Shown here one piece after another: positions 1 to 11,566 of a DNA stretch of 64,000 nucleotides. Every line of letters begins with the position of its first letter. Positions within the stretch are counted from its first letter, which is position 1. Origin of the DNA: Sipunculus nudus (taxonomy: Eukaryota; Annelida; Sipuncula; Golfingiida; Sipunculidae); contig CM049320.1 of the NCBI GenBank assembly GCA_026874595.1, positions 4,405,464-4,469,463 of the forward strand. Reading direction: 5' to 3'. The notes below the pieces were generated by a model. It saw only the letters and a list, made by a program, of their open reading frames with translations. It was not told where the DNA came from and did not search any database. A program made the position numbers and the translations under genes.

Positions 1-152
1 TTGTTTAAGAAAATTTATTATAATGGCAATTTTCTATCATTGTTAAATGAAGGGGTATCCGTCACTCTCGTAATTCGGAAATTTTCATTCTCCTCTCCAT
101 ACTGTGAAAATGTATAAAGTAACATTACATGAATTTTATATTTTTATTGCAG

Positions 153-198
153 CAGACAACATCGATAATACAAACGACAAATATAAAGTGTGTCATAG
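153..198 (+). CDS. Candidate 46-nt micro-exon (unassigned)
   Basis: A pyrimidine-rich stretch ends in TTGCAG at 147-152, and a donor-like GTAAAG starts at 199, so both splice sites look good on the plus strand. Two of the three frames stay open across the 46 nt. One reads DNIDNTNDKYKVCH, the other QTTSIIQTTNIKCVI. No neighbouring exon was found and the family is unknown. A chance pairing of splice-like motifs in AT-rich DNA is quite possible, and transcript evidence would decide. Confidence 0.15.
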
Positions 199-1017
199 GT
201 AAAGTACAAATATAATAAAATATATAAATGTAAAAAATAGATATTATATTTTAAAAGGTTATTTTAAAGTCAATTTAGACATTTATAATATCCAGTTAAT
301 GCTCACTTTGTAAACCCCCCACGCAATGTGACTGTACCTAATGCGTTGAAGGAAAATTTCTATCTTTATTCTGTAGAGAGTTTCAAAAGATAGCCTGTTG
401 GTGGCCACCATGGATAACTATCAGTTGGTGGATGCACATGGATTGATGTATACAGTTGTAACAAGGTCTAGAAATCACTCACGGCATCGCTGACATCAGA
501 ATCTAGTCTTAACTAGGTGCCAAATTTATTTTAAATTCAAGTAAATGAACCCCTTATTTACAATAAATGTTAATTATCATTGAAGCGTCTTTGATTGACA
601 AAACATTGGTCGTTGAAGGTAGGGTATCACATGAATCAGTGCAAAAATCTGCCGCTGTGGCCCACGGGATATCTCAGGTCCAACTTAGTCAAGGATATCT
701 ACAAGAAAATAAAATAAATTTAACCGCTTGTGCATCTTTAATGCTTGTCAAATTATATAATTAACAGGTTCTATCGATTAAAACGGTTGTAGTATTTGAC
801 CCGTAATCATATTATGAAACCGTTTAATTAAATAAATATAGAATACCTTTCTGAAAATACAAAAATAATCTTGCTATTGGATATTAAAATGTTAGAACAT
901 TTAAAACATATCGCACTAAAAGCAACCGAGAAATTAATTTATCTGATAAATACTACCTGCGTGATTAATTGATATTTAAAAAGTTCATGGTCTTTTTTGT
1001 TCAGTTTACCTCTTATA
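199..1017. other. AT-rich noncoding DNA
   Basis: No recognisable gene or repeat was found. An open frame at 567-764 (plus, 65 codons) has no splice sites, signal peptide or family motif that I can see and is probably chance. Confidence 0.5.
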
Positions 1018-1028
1018 CAACCAGGCTG

Positions 1029-1346
1029 ACTGACTGACTGACTGAAAGTGAAGTCGCCGCTCGGGCCAGTCACAGGTCTCCAGAAAATCAGGCCCGTACT
1101 GGCTCCCTCAGCAACGACAACGTTTGACGGATTGAGTCGGTATATAGTTTGATATTTAAGGCGAAAATAGAAGATACTGAAAGAGCTGAAGATTGTAGAG
1201 AGAGAGGTGGAGGAAGCCGAAGAACCCGGAGATAACTATCGACCTTGGACGGGCCTGTACAACCCACTTTCATGGCATTACTTGGGATCGAACCCGGGTC
1301 TCCAGCTGAGAAGGTCGAGCGTTCTGCCTCTCAGCTGTCCAGGCCC
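1029..1346 (-). mobile_element. tRNA-derived SINE with 11-bp target-site duplication
   Basis: The element reads on the minus strand. Its head is tRNA-like: an A-box-like TGGACAGCTGAGAGG (plus positions 1327-1341) and a B box GGGTTCGATCCC (1284-1295), the spacing expected of an internal RNA polymerase III promoter. The 3' end is a short (CAGT)n tail at 1029-1044. A perfect 11-bp direct repeat, CAACCAGGCTG, flanks it at 1018-1028 and 1347-1357, as expected from LINE-mediated integration. The element is about 318 bp. The body does not obviously match a SINE family I can name. The short open frame inside it (1088-1273) is not a gene. Confidence 0.82.
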
Positions 1347-1429
1347 CAACCAGGCTGTCAATAAATGATTCGACAGTGTAGAGTTTATTGTAGAAGGAAT
1401 GCATTAAGAAGCCGTCATATATCCAAAAC

Positions 1430-2480
1430 GGATCCCGTCCGACTTCTGCGAGATCAAAAGGGCATTTTCTGCAGGAATACGGATCCGCCGTGATTTTTAG
1501 GGGTCGGCTGACATTCGCAGTGCACCGAAACCTGTTCTCAATCAGCGATTTTCAATGGCGAATTTTGAGATCGCAAAGCTCGTAAACAGGTTGTGCGTAG
1601 ATCGCTCGGGCATCGGTCAAAATTCGATCGATATTCAGGCAGCAATCCGACGATTTTAGACCATATGTTTGCTTTAAAATTCTGGCGAAGGTCGGCAGAG
1701 CTACGCGGCCGCCGCATGGGCTTCCTACGATACTCGAACGACCCCTCCTGTATCCCGCCCGACTTGTACAAAATCGAACGTGCTTCGAGCCCGCTCCTTG
1801 CTGGTGTCGGGCCGCCGTCGGGCGGATTCTACGGGCCCCGACCGGGCTCCTCCTGTCAACTCAGGAATTCGATCACTTGGGTATATATCCCCTGCATTTT
1901 GAAATACTTTCATTATTCCTCGGTGCTAGACCCTCACAGATATCAGAAATATGATGTGTATAACTTGTTACATGCCCTATATATACAAGAGGCGCGGACG
2001 TCGGAGGATATCAGGCAGGATGTCGGGCGGGCATCACAGACCAATTGACCATCGACCGAAACTCATGTCAAGCTTTAGCGAACAGCGACGACGACTCGCT
2101 GGAAATTTTGCAAATGTTTTGCTCGGGGGTAGATCGCAAAGGCTCTACCAAGCACCGCTGGGAACAAGTCAATTTTTCCAGTCGCGTGAACTCCTTCAGG
2201 ACACCACTGACAGGTCTGAACTGGCGGGCGGACCACTAAGGAGCCGGTCAAGTTAAAGGGCGTCGGACGAGTTCCGAACGATATTCGGAGGAGGCTTTCA
2301 ACGACGCCCTGTCGGGCCGCTTCACATTTCAGATGCAGGCCGGGCCTCTATATTAATGTGACCACAATCTATAAAAATCGACGAATGTCGGCCGATTTTT
2401 TAAAACTAGCGAAGAGTTCGCTGCTCGGACGATTTTAAAAATCCGCCGGAGTTCGGCCGGTGATGTGACTGAGGCTTTAA
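1430..2480. other. CpG-rich block of unknown nature
   Basis: This kilobase is clearly richer in G+C and CpG than its surroundings. It carries overlapping open frames on both strands, the longest at 1593-2048 (plus, 151 codons), rich in Arg, Ser and Pro with no domain I recognise. Short self-complementary pieces occur near the right end (GTCGGCCGATTTTTTAAAA at 2387-2405 faces ACGATTTTAAAAATCCGCC at 2439-2457). I favour a decayed DNA transposon or GC-rich repeat over a host gene, but a CpG island or unrecognised exon cannot be excluded. Confidence 0.3.
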
Positions 2481-2489
2481 ATACATAAG

Positions 2490-2993
2490 CAGCCGACCGT
2501 ACTATGTACCAACGATGCTCAATGTGACCACCGCTGTTTATTGAATATTGTGATTTTTTGTCAACCCTTCCCCCAAACTACCATGTCAATAAAACACTCC
2601 AGCGATATACGTTTCATTCCACAATACCGGATTCCACAGTGTGTCCAGGGGGTCTGGACCCTCCCCATTCCAGCCACTGGAATCTATTCTAAAAGATTCT
2701 AACCAGCTGTAGCCCTCGACCTTGCTCTTTGGACTCATCCCCTCCAGTCTTTCAAAAATCCTGGATCCGCTTGGATCTTGTTAATACATGCAGGGTGTTA
2801 ACTCGTAACTTTGTACGACAGGTGGTTTATTAAGGATACATAAGTAAAACACGAATGTACCGTGTGGACAGTAGTGGAATGGCGGCGGAGAAGAGGCCGG
2901 AATCACGACAACGCCCTACCCCTCCCCCACCCCTCACTATAGTGGAAATAATAGTACGATGTCCACCAATATCTAAAACATTTTCACCTTTTT
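2490..2993. other. Noncoding, nothing recognised
   Basis: Mixed-composition sequence without motif, repeat or convincing exon. Confidence 0.5.
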
Positions 2994-3116
2994 ATCTGCA
3001 AGTCCGACCGTCCTTCTTCAGTTCGAAGCCTAGAAGGCACGTGCATTGGAACGACCCTGGAGTGTTGACGCAGATGTCAGAACATCCCCCTTTGTTCACA
3101 GCGCACTCGTTGATAT
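2994..3116 (-). pseudogene. Decayed calcium-binding EGF-like exon
   Basis: The minus strand encodes a full cbEGF module beginning [11 protein letters not shown] and continuing [15 protein letters not shown], with all six cysteines, the D-I-N-E-C calcium-binding start and a C-x-N-x4-F-x-C hydroxylation motif. The acceptor is TTTAAG. At the other end, where the intact paralogues have GTAAGC, this copy reads AAAAAG, so the donor is gone, and reading on gives a TAA right after the last Cys codon and one Arg. It is a 123-bp paralogue of the exon at 3925-4047, about 931 bp away, in a tandem duplication. Alternative: a cryptic donor (GTGAAA at 2982-2987) could be used, but the stop would still truncate the protein. 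Confidence 0.7.
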
Positions 3117-4440
3117 CTTAAACAACGACATAAAAGTGTTACAAAGAAACAAAGCTGAGGCTATTCCAGAAAGTTAAGACTGACAATGCAATATCATATG
3201 GGCAGTTTGTCATCCATTTTTACATATTACATTTATATTCTGACTTTTCTCCGTATGTAAAACAGCCCACAAAGGCAGGTCCGGATTGAGGTAAGTGGAG
3301 GTCCTGTGTGGGATGAGAGACCTGGGAAAGCCAAACTTTAAAAGAATCTGATCATGAGAAACGAAATATCGTTTTTTTTTTCTTTTTATACACTATGAAA
3401 TGCAGGACGTCGCGTAATTTAAGCATGTGTATGTTAATTATAAACGTTAATCAATTTAAAAGTACGTAATCAATAAATATGCTCACATGGAACAGTATCA
3501 GCACTATAACAAGAGTGTCCATCTAACTAGCTCTAATGCCCTGTGACCACTGACAGTAACGGGACTCTCATCTGGTCCCCGGGCTGCTGTGATGTACCAT
3601 CCCTACTCTGAGTACAGTATTCCAGTTGTAACACATATCGGCGCATCAACCCCTGCTACCAGGTTGATGAACTATTTGACGCATAGTTTGGGGTTTGGTT
3701 TGGGTATGACAGGGCGTGTCCACACGCCGGTGGGCCATGCGCATCCCCCATCCGTGAGCCAAACCTCCTCTAAATCCCTCGTAGTTTAGCTTGGGGCCGC
3801 AAGGTACCCAGTTACCATGTGTCGTCACCGGGTAGGCTGTACGTAGGGCTTGCTGGTGGAGACCCACGAGGATACCGAAGTTGATTATACTACTATTATG
3901 TACCAATGCCTAAAATGTGCTTACCTTCACAAGTGAGACTGTCGTTATTCAGTGAGTAGCCAGAACGGCACGTGCATTGGAACGACCCTGGAGTGTTGAC
4001 GCAGATGTCAGAACACCCCCCTATGTTCACAGCGCACTCGTCGATATCTAAAACAACGACATAAAAGTGTTACAAAGAAACAAAGCTGTGGCTATTCTAG
4101 AAAGTTACGACTGACAATGCTATGCCATATGGGCAGTTTGTCATCCATACTTATTACTTGCATATTACATTTATATGTATGTAAAACAGCCCACAATGGC
4201 AGGTCCGGATTGAGGTTAGTGGAGGTCCTGCATGGGCTGAGAGACCTGGGAAAGCCCAGTATTAATAGAATCTGATCATGAGAAATAAAATATCGTTTTT
4301 TTTTTCTGTTTATACGCTATGTTAAGCAGGACGTCGCATAATTTAAGCGTGTCTTTTTTAATTATAAACGTTAATCAATTTAAAAGTACGTAATTAATAA
4401 ATATGCTCACATAGAACAGTATCAGCACTATAACAAGTGC
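3000..4440. repeat. Tandem duplication of EGF exon plus intron (about 0.93 kb period)
   Basis: The intron sequence after each exon's acceptor side is nearly the same. It starts at 3117 and again at 4048 with a shared AACAACGACATAAAAGTGTT, followed by shared landmarks such as GGTCCGGATTGAGGT (3280 region and 4203 region). Similarity runs to about 3520 and 4440. The unit contains one EGF exon, so this is exon duplication by local tandem copying. The stretch 3540-3900 lies between the copies and has no clear counterpart. Confidence 0.75.
3925..4047 (-). CDS. cbEGF-like domain exon (intact, internal)
   Basis: This is one 41-codon calcium-binding EGF domain in a symmetric phase 1-1 exon on the minus strand, bounded by TTTTAG (acceptor) and GTAAGC (donor). 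The product begins [19 protein letters not shown] and has six cysteines. Asp-Ile-Asp-Glu-Cys supplies calcium ligands, and C-x-N-x4-F-x-C is the aspartate/asparagine hydroxylation consensus. Such modules are extracellular and form stiff calcium-dependent rods in fibrillin-, fibulin- and Notch-type proteins. The rest of the gene continues left of the window or is not recognised here, so the protein cannot be named. Confidence 0.85.
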
Positions 4441-4717
4441 AGCTATGTATCATGTCATGTAAATTAGTTGCACTTCTTTGACATTTGCAGAACACTCATA
4501 TACTCCGAGAGTGCATGTGCCATAAAAATTATTATTTTTTTATGAATTTTATTATGAATACATATGCGACGTCATTAGCTATCTTCTTGGTACAGCTGTT
4601 GGTTCCTCTGTATGATAAAGCTGTCTCGGGGATCAACTGTGCAGTCATGCTGTGTCATTAAGACTATAATAAAGGATACAATTCTTTTGAAACAAAGCGA
4701 CCCAACCTCTCTCTCTC

Positions 4718-4770
<53 letters not shown>

Positions 4771-6388
4771 TTTATTTGTGACGGCTCCCATTTGTGTACT
4801 CAATTTTTGGTCATGTGCACCTGAAAGAGTACAAAAGGACAAGTAACCTTGGATCAACAGTGCACCGTACTCATGTGAGTGTGCTTTCATTGAATAAGAA
4901 CAGTTGACGTTAGCCCACTTTTATGGAATTTATTTTTTAAAAAGGGAAACGAGAATAGTTCATGCTAAGAGGGAAACTGTTATGTATGGCGTCGGCGCTT
5001 TGGTTAGGCTGCTGTTAACATGTATCATATAAGGTAAGCCTGGTTCACTTTTATAGTTTTACTATGTTTGCACCGTAACAGATATACGTAAAATGTCACG
5101 TGAGCCACGATATTAATAACTACCTGCTGTTTAACTTCACTTCGGTTTACATTTGGCCTTAAGCCCTGAAACATTTATATCTCAGACGAGAACGCCGAAC
5201 TGTGTCTTCTTGAGTGCCCTCATGCCAAAGTATGTAATGTTTGTTAAAAACATAAGTACATTGTAAAGCGGCTCTAGTGGCCAGGTGTTTCATATACCGT
5301 TACTGATATTATCCTACATGAATTGAGGGCGGAGCTACTTCATAATGTCACGCCTAAAATTTAGTTGACAGGCTGCCAGTCGATGGTTTGGAGACGAGCC
5401 AGGGATTCGGTAGAAAACTGTTATTTAAGTCTCCGATCTGAGAGGGTGGATCATCTCTGTCCCTCAGTTGTCTTACTGTTCGTCCGTGAAACTGTTCGTA
5501 TATGAAACGTCAAGCAAAATTCGCCTCGTGAGTTCGCAAGAAGTCATGGTGGCCTTTTATTATGTTTCCTGTTTTGTGTGAGACTTTCGGCACTGTTTTG
5601 GCTGTAAACTCTTCAGTCATCATGACATGTGATATATGTTGTGATGGGACAGCTTCCCAGTGGACGCTGTTACTGGCACAATTGTGTACACCGAGAATGA
5701 CAGATCTCAGGATTTTCACAATATCATGAACTTCGCGTTTACTGAAAATAATAGCCAAGAGACACACGATATCATGAACTTGTGTTTGTGTAGTACACTC
5801 AGATGCGACGTCAGTGTGATCTTGACTTTTGGATACATGTTTTTTTTTCCTTCTGTTCTCGTGTAATATACAATTGGTGTGATTTGAACGTACCAGCTGA
5901 TTGAACAATTGTGCTTCGGACTTTAGCGGAGTACCATGCAACCATTGAACTTAAAATGACAATGTTTTTCTCTGATTTGTGTTAAATACATCTCTCACTC
6001 GACTTGGTGGTGCATGCTTTGATTTTGGATTATTCATTTGCTGAAATTACTATTTAAATAACTGCAGCTAGACAGAAATTCAGGCACCTGCATGGTTAAC
6101 ATGCTTAATAGTTTTTAATACACTTTACTATGTTACATACCGTCTTTCCTGGTTTTGTGAAATTTGATATTGTGGCAGACTCAGAGCCCGGCTTGGAATG
6201 ATGCCAGGAATTAAGTTGCTGTCAAGAATCTAGTTCGGATATATTAATACCGTTTTATGTCAATGTTAATTTACTCCATAACTTTTTTTACATAGCGCCA
6301 ATATATTGATTTGTATATCTAAATTTCATATTCGTCGGTAAAACAAAAGTATGCGTCGACCAACATGCATGCTTGGTTCACCAAACGG
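4048..6388. other. Intron-like DNA
   Basis: Between the EGF exon at 3925-4047 and the duplicated block starting near 6389 I see no further exon. It holds a (TA)n microsatellite at 4719-4766. Open frames at 5510-5941 (minus) and 5660-5866 (plus) overlap each other, lack motifs and are probably chance. Confidence 0.5.
4719..4766. repeat. (TA)n microsatellite
   Basis: About 24 uninterrupted TA dinucleotides follow a short CT-rich run; simple sequence. Confidence 0.95.
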
Positions 6389-6975
6389 AGATAAATTTAT
6401 GAGAAAAACGTAATAACCACTGAATCACTGATTTGCTCTCTGTACGTTGATAAAATAAACAGTGAATATTGAAGCTGACAGTGTTTAAATCATAGATAAG
6501 GCACCGCAACTTTTTTTTTTTTTTCTGGTGAAACAAACTGTTAGAGCTTTATTTATGGAGCGAGGACTTATGACATTATCACCTTAACTAAGTTAAGTTG
6601 AGGATATACTTCCCCCACATCAGTGATATGTTTGTCTGTCAGATTGTTGTGCTTTAGATATCTGACATGTTAGATATTATATTGATGCTGTATCATTTAG
6701 CCTTCCCCAGGCTTATAGGGTAGATGGCATGATTTTTATGGCAATATTTAGTTATTTTTAACTTTTTTTCCTTTTTATTTTTTCCTCTGCCCGTATTTCC
6801 GCGAGTTAACTAATATGGCTGATTAAAAATAACTAAGCTTTCGGCATAAAATTAGTTTTTAGGTTATTAGTTATAGGTACCAATTTGCCCTTGATATCTG
6901 ATATGGCTTTGACCTGACTGACAAGGTTGTAAACTCCACAGCTAATCCCCAATATGGCTCGGTTTGTCCCTGTTG
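6389..6975 (+). repeat. Direct duplicate, copy A (partner 10806-11391)
   Basis: About 590 bp, from the TTTATGAGAAAAACGT landmark to AATATGGCTCGGTTTGTCCC, recur in the same order and orientation at 10806-11391 with scattered substitutions and small indels. No gene was recognised inside. Its reappearance immediately after the 7938-10800 block suggests that the original tandem duplication had a period of about 4.4 kb. Confidence 0.75.
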
Positions 6976-6999
6976 CCGCTCCAATAACTTTTCCATTAA

Positions 7000-7937
7000 A
7001 TCAGACTTCTTTTCATATAATATATATTTCTGGGGGGAATTATATTATAATCACAGGGGATTTCAATCAATGCTTAGCCACTTATTTTAATTTACAATCG
7101 AGGACAAAACATGTAGACTTTTAAACCAGGTTAAGATATAACATTTTTGATGATATATTCTACAGTTCTTGATATATTATTTGCATTATATTACTGTTAT
7201 TCTCTGAAAGTGGGGGGGGGGGGATAATTACATTGATCATTCCTCCTAGCCCCCCACCCCTATATTGACGCCCCTGAATGTAAGTCAGCTGCATGTATAA
7301 GCGATATGTACACAAATAAGCAACATTGTCCAGGACTTGGTATTAATCATTACCCAACCCCTCCCCTGAAAAAAAGTTCCCCATTATATTTAGAAATACA
7401 AATCATGAAACAATAACATTTTTCATGTGTCACTTTTATTGTTACAAAAGTATTATTTTAAGTGAAACGTTTTGCATATAAATAGAAGTTTCAAAGATTT
7501 GGACAGACTGTTCTAAATCATATTGGCAGATTTGAAAAATCAAATATAAATAAAACTAAACTAGTGATTGAAACTTTAATTTTACTTGAAAGGCAGGAGT
7601 TGCAATGGAATATGTTCTTCTGAAACAACAGGTTGCACAATAATTTTTAAAGGCATGTTGAAACATGAATCTGGGTCCAGTCAGTGGTATAAATATATTT
7701 CACATTTGAACTCATGACTATAGCTGGTACCTATAGCAAAACCCAATGATTTTCAATTATACAGTCAGTACACTCGGAGATATTATTTATTATTTATTAT
7801 TATTGATTACAAATTAATGAGAAAATCAATTTATATGTTCAAAAATATCCGACATTTTTTTTATATGTCTATATATATATATATTCGCTCGTGTCATATT
7901 CGTTCGGACGCATCCGGTGTAAAACTGCCTTAATACG
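7000..7937 (-). mobile_element. Truncated, inverted copy of TIR transposon
   Basis: This segment is the reverse complement of about 15010-15830. Landmarks are the G tract at 7211-7223 facing the G tract near 15547-15563, and GCCAATATGA near 15300 matching the reverse of 7523-7535. Its right edge has the terminal signature CATCCGGTGTAAAACTGCC (7909-7927), matching the termini of the fuller copy at 14787-16213. The other end is missing. No transposase reading frame is visible. The family is uncertain. Confidence 0.6.
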
Positions 7938-10800
7938 CTGGTATGCGTGACCGTGCGACACGATTTCGGTCGCATGCGACTCGCTTATTTGTGAAAGACC
8001 CTGGTCTCATGCAAGGCCCTGGACCCGTTACATCTGCACCTAAGCATATCAGGTCATGTCAGGGGGTCGCAGGAATAAGCCCTCTTCGTGCGACCGCCCC
8101 GTCACAAGGATGTCTGCCAAACAATTCTTTCAAAGATCTCCCTTTTGAGAAGGAGATTCGTTCCGACAAGTGACCTCGAAATGCACCTAAACCCTAGAAA
8201 AACAGAAAAACTGTCGAGGCATCACACGATCTATGACCATTGAGTTTCCAGGGCCGAAGATACAAAGAAAAGAGGCGCCTGCAGGGGGACACATTATTTG
8301 ATTATTTATTATGCAAGTAATATGCAATTATTGCAAATAAAAGTGGATGAAATCTCTTCGGACAAACCCGGAGCATATGTATGTCGAAAATCAAAGAAAT
8401 CCGTACAGTGGTATCAGAGGAGATACGAAAAATCACAAAAATCACCTTGCGCTAATATTAGCGAAATATATGGAGGAGTGACAGTACAAAAAAACGACAA
8501 AGTTAGAAAGGTATGACTAACGTTACATCCGTTTGTCTAAGAATGATGTTGTTATGTTTTTCCAGTTGGTCCACGATTCTACGGCACTAGCCAGTAGAGG
8601 AAGAAGAAGTTTTAAGGTCAAACGGTACTCTTAGTTGATTGTTTAAAAAACAGCGGAAAATGAGAAAATTACAGATGACACCAGCAGTCTTTTTAACTGA
8701 TTAAACTGTTCATGGTCAATAGTCAAGGCAAGATTCCGAGCTTTATTTATTGAGAGCTGTTATGTCATTTTTTTATAATTTCTGGGGTGCCAAAACAGGC
8801 CCAATTACTCGAAGAATATAGGTGACATTATTTCAGTGTTCAAGGAGAATTTTCAAGGACCCCCATGGATGTCAAGTTAGAAGTTTCTAGGTCTAATAGT
8901 CACGATTGATGCCTTGTTTAGGGACAGACGACGGACAAAGGGTGATCCATATATAGCTCAGCATGACTGAAAGTCAGGTGAGCTAAAAACTGGTACACTT
9001 CAAATTAAACTTTTATATTAAGCCATGCAGGACTAGCAGTGTTAGAAAGTTTACGTGTAATTATAATATCACATAGGCTCATCAAGAATACCATAGCAAC
9101 CATGTACATATACGCTGAATTATTTTTACCCACAGCATGTCCCCTAAACCAGCGGCTGATTGCCTCGCATTCCGCCCGTTTGTGATTTAAGGTGCAGGGA
9201 CAATGTGGTGTACATTTGGGTGCCATATTTCCAACGCTTTTACTGATGAACATGAAAATTTTATTACTGACGAAATGTATGTCGCAGTGTCACTATCAGT
9301 CGAATGCCGTGGACGGACATATTTTTTAATCTCCTTCTGTTTTTTTTTATCGTTTACTGAACATACGTTATGTAAAAGCTAACAAATAATTAGCCGAGAC
9401 AAAAAGGACCAGTTATTTCGATCCACTGCATACAAAGTCAACCATCTCCAGTCAAATATGGGTTGTTGTTGTTATGACCTTTAACTTTCGTGACGTAGTG
9501 CATTTCTTAAATGATAGCCGAAAGAGCATCAAATATCTATATTCAGAGAGGAATTTTCTGCGTCTGGATCTTACGATTATCTTATCATATACATTCAAAT
9601 AGATTCCTATAATATTGATAACATCTTTCAACGTCTGTATGAAGTAGGCTTAAAATGTAACCTTTCAAAATGTCGGAAGTCGTACGCCTGGGTCACTTCG
9701 TCTCAAATCAAGGTATGGAATCAAAGCACAGTGAGTGTGGGTTCTTGGATAATAACCCATATATAAATATATCAGTGATATATACCTTTTCTTAAGCTAT
9801 GCGAGAGTCTATGGCATGTTTCTACATGTGTTCGTAAAGACAGCTAAAACATGACGTACTAAAATTCACCCCAATCGTGAGAAAATGCAAAAGGCAATCC
9901 CATTGACTTCAAGGTTTAATTGTCTAAAAAAAAATCAGCCTTTTTCACTTCACGGGATTGCTCTTGTATACATTGAAAAATTGTATAACAGGATTTGGAC
10001 AGACACAGAACTGCTACAAAAAGCGCAGTTTGTATTGGAACCTGGTCTCCCTTGATGATTCTGAAGAAAAAAAATATTTTTAAAATAAATATTATTAACA
10101 AATATTTAAAACATGTTCATCTTTGTAAATACTATCCCACACCCCGACCACAAATTCACATTATACTATGATATCTTCCTATATTTAAAATATGCTTACC
10201 TTTGCAAGTCCGATTGTCCTTCTCCAGTGTGTAGCCAGAATGGCACATGCATTTGAACGACCCTGGAGTGTTGGCGCACTTGTGAGAACACATCCCATTT
10301 TTCACAGCACACTCGTTGATATCTAAAAAAGGTTTAAAAAAGGTTTACTCCGAAGTAAAAATATAACAAAACCCTGCCTTAATGTTTTCCCCATAACTTG
10401 GTCCACGATTGTACAGTGCTAATAGAGCACCTCCACAGGTACCGACATAATTTCTTTACGCACTACACTATAATTATTACAGTGATAACCAGGTTTTAAC
10501 CTTCTGATAGTAGCAAAATCTTCCTCTTCATGGCAGCTCCTTCTAAACTGCTCATAAACGAATAGGTAGGACATGGCAATTATTCTACATGTCAGGATCA
10601 GGACGATGTGAATATTCCTTGATGACGTTCTCGATCAAGAACATGTGCCGGATCAACGTCCAAATTTCCGACACATTCCCGAAATGCAACGAAAGAATCA
10701 TAAGAATCCGTTCATGGTTGTGTGAGTAATTTTGTAAACAAACAAACACACACACATAAACACACAAGACGGCAATGGACGCATCAGTCTCCTGATGGAG
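7938..10800 (+). repeat. Segmental duplication, copy 1 (partner 16289-21083)
   Basis: About 2.86 kb starting at TACGCTGGTATGCGTGACCG recur at 16289 and, with interruptions, to 21083. The block carries the EGF exon at 10200-10322. Relative to copy 2 it lacks about 1.06 kb (equivalent of 18349-19404) and the hAT insertion at 19799-20645, so it preserves the pre-insertion state of the latter at 10365-10372. Conserved open frames at 7943-8173 and 8298-8516 are also present in copy 2, but they resemble no family I know and may be transposon remnants. Confidence 0.85.
10200..10322 (-). CDS. cbEGF-like domain exon (intact, internal)
   Basis: A 123-bp phase 1-1 exon on the minus strand with a good donor GTAAGC and a TTTTAG acceptor encodes one cbEGF module. 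It starts [19 protein letters not shown] and ends GYTLEKDNRTCK, with six cysteines, D-I-N-E-C calcium ligands and C-x-N-x4-F-x-C. It is the paralogue of 19635-19757: by eye 5 of 123 bases differ, giving three amino-acid changes (M/I, H/L, N/R), none at a Cys or calcium-site residue. It lies in the segmental duplication and would splice next to the copy at 19.6 kb or 3.9 kb. Confidence 0.85.
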
Positions 10801-10805
10801 GCAAT

Positions 10806-11391
10806 AAGTAATTTATGAGAAAAACGTTGTTACCACTGAATCACTGATTTACTCTCTGTACGTTGATAAAATAAACAGTGAATATTGAAGTTGACAGTGT
10901 TTAAATCATAGATAAGGCACCGCAACGTTTTTTTTTCTTGTGAAACACAAACTGTTAAAGCTTTATTTATGGAGCGAGGACTTATGACATTATCACCTTA
11001 ACTAAGTGGAGGATATACTTCCCCCACATCAGTGATATGTTTATCTGTCAGATTGTTGTGCTTTAGATATCTGACATGTTAGATATTATATTGATGCTGT
11101 ATCATTTAGCCTTCCCCTGGCTTATAGGGTGGATGGCAAGATTTTTGTGGCAATATTTAGTTATTTTTCAACTTTTTTTCTTTTTCATATTCTTCTGCCC
11201 GTGTTTCCGCGAGTTAACTAATATGGCTGATTAAAAATAACTAAGCTTTGGGCATAAAATTAGTTTTTAGGTTATTAGTTATAGGTACCGAATTGCCCTT
11301 GATATCTGAAATGGCTTTGACCTGACTGACAAGGTTGTAAACTCCACAGCTAATCCCCAAATATGGCTCGGTTTGTCCCTGTTGCCGCTAG
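10806..11391 (+). repeat. Direct duplicate, copy B (partner 6389-6975)
   Basis: Second copy of the 6389-6975 sequence. It abuts the end of the 7938-10800 block, and the shared order argues for a tandem rather than a dispersed origin. Confidence 0.75.
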
Positions 11392-11520
11392 CTCTCCTCT
11401 CCAATACGGCTGATATTGACCTTTGGCGAGAGTAATAGTCAGATTCCCACTGGATATACATGTTGGACAGTAGCAAACCTTAGTTTCAAGCAACACAGCT
11501 GTCCGACCTGTGCCTGTTGC

Positions 11521-11523
<3 letters not shown>

Positions 11524-11565
<42 letters not shown>
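11524..11565. repeat. (TA)n microsatellite
   Basis: About 21 TA units, uninterrupted. Confidence 0.95.

Positions 11566-11566
<1 letters not shown>

Noticed and set aside
1593..2048. 151-codon plus-strand frame as a gene
   Set aside because: No domain, no splice context, overlapping frames on the other strand; composition alone explains the openness.
2994..3116. Intact fourth EGF exon
   Set aside because: The donor position reads AAAAAG and an in-frame TAA follows, so it is better called a pseudoexon.
5510..5941. 143-codon minus-strand frame
   Set aside because: No recognisable motif or splice sites and no duplicate; consistent with chance.
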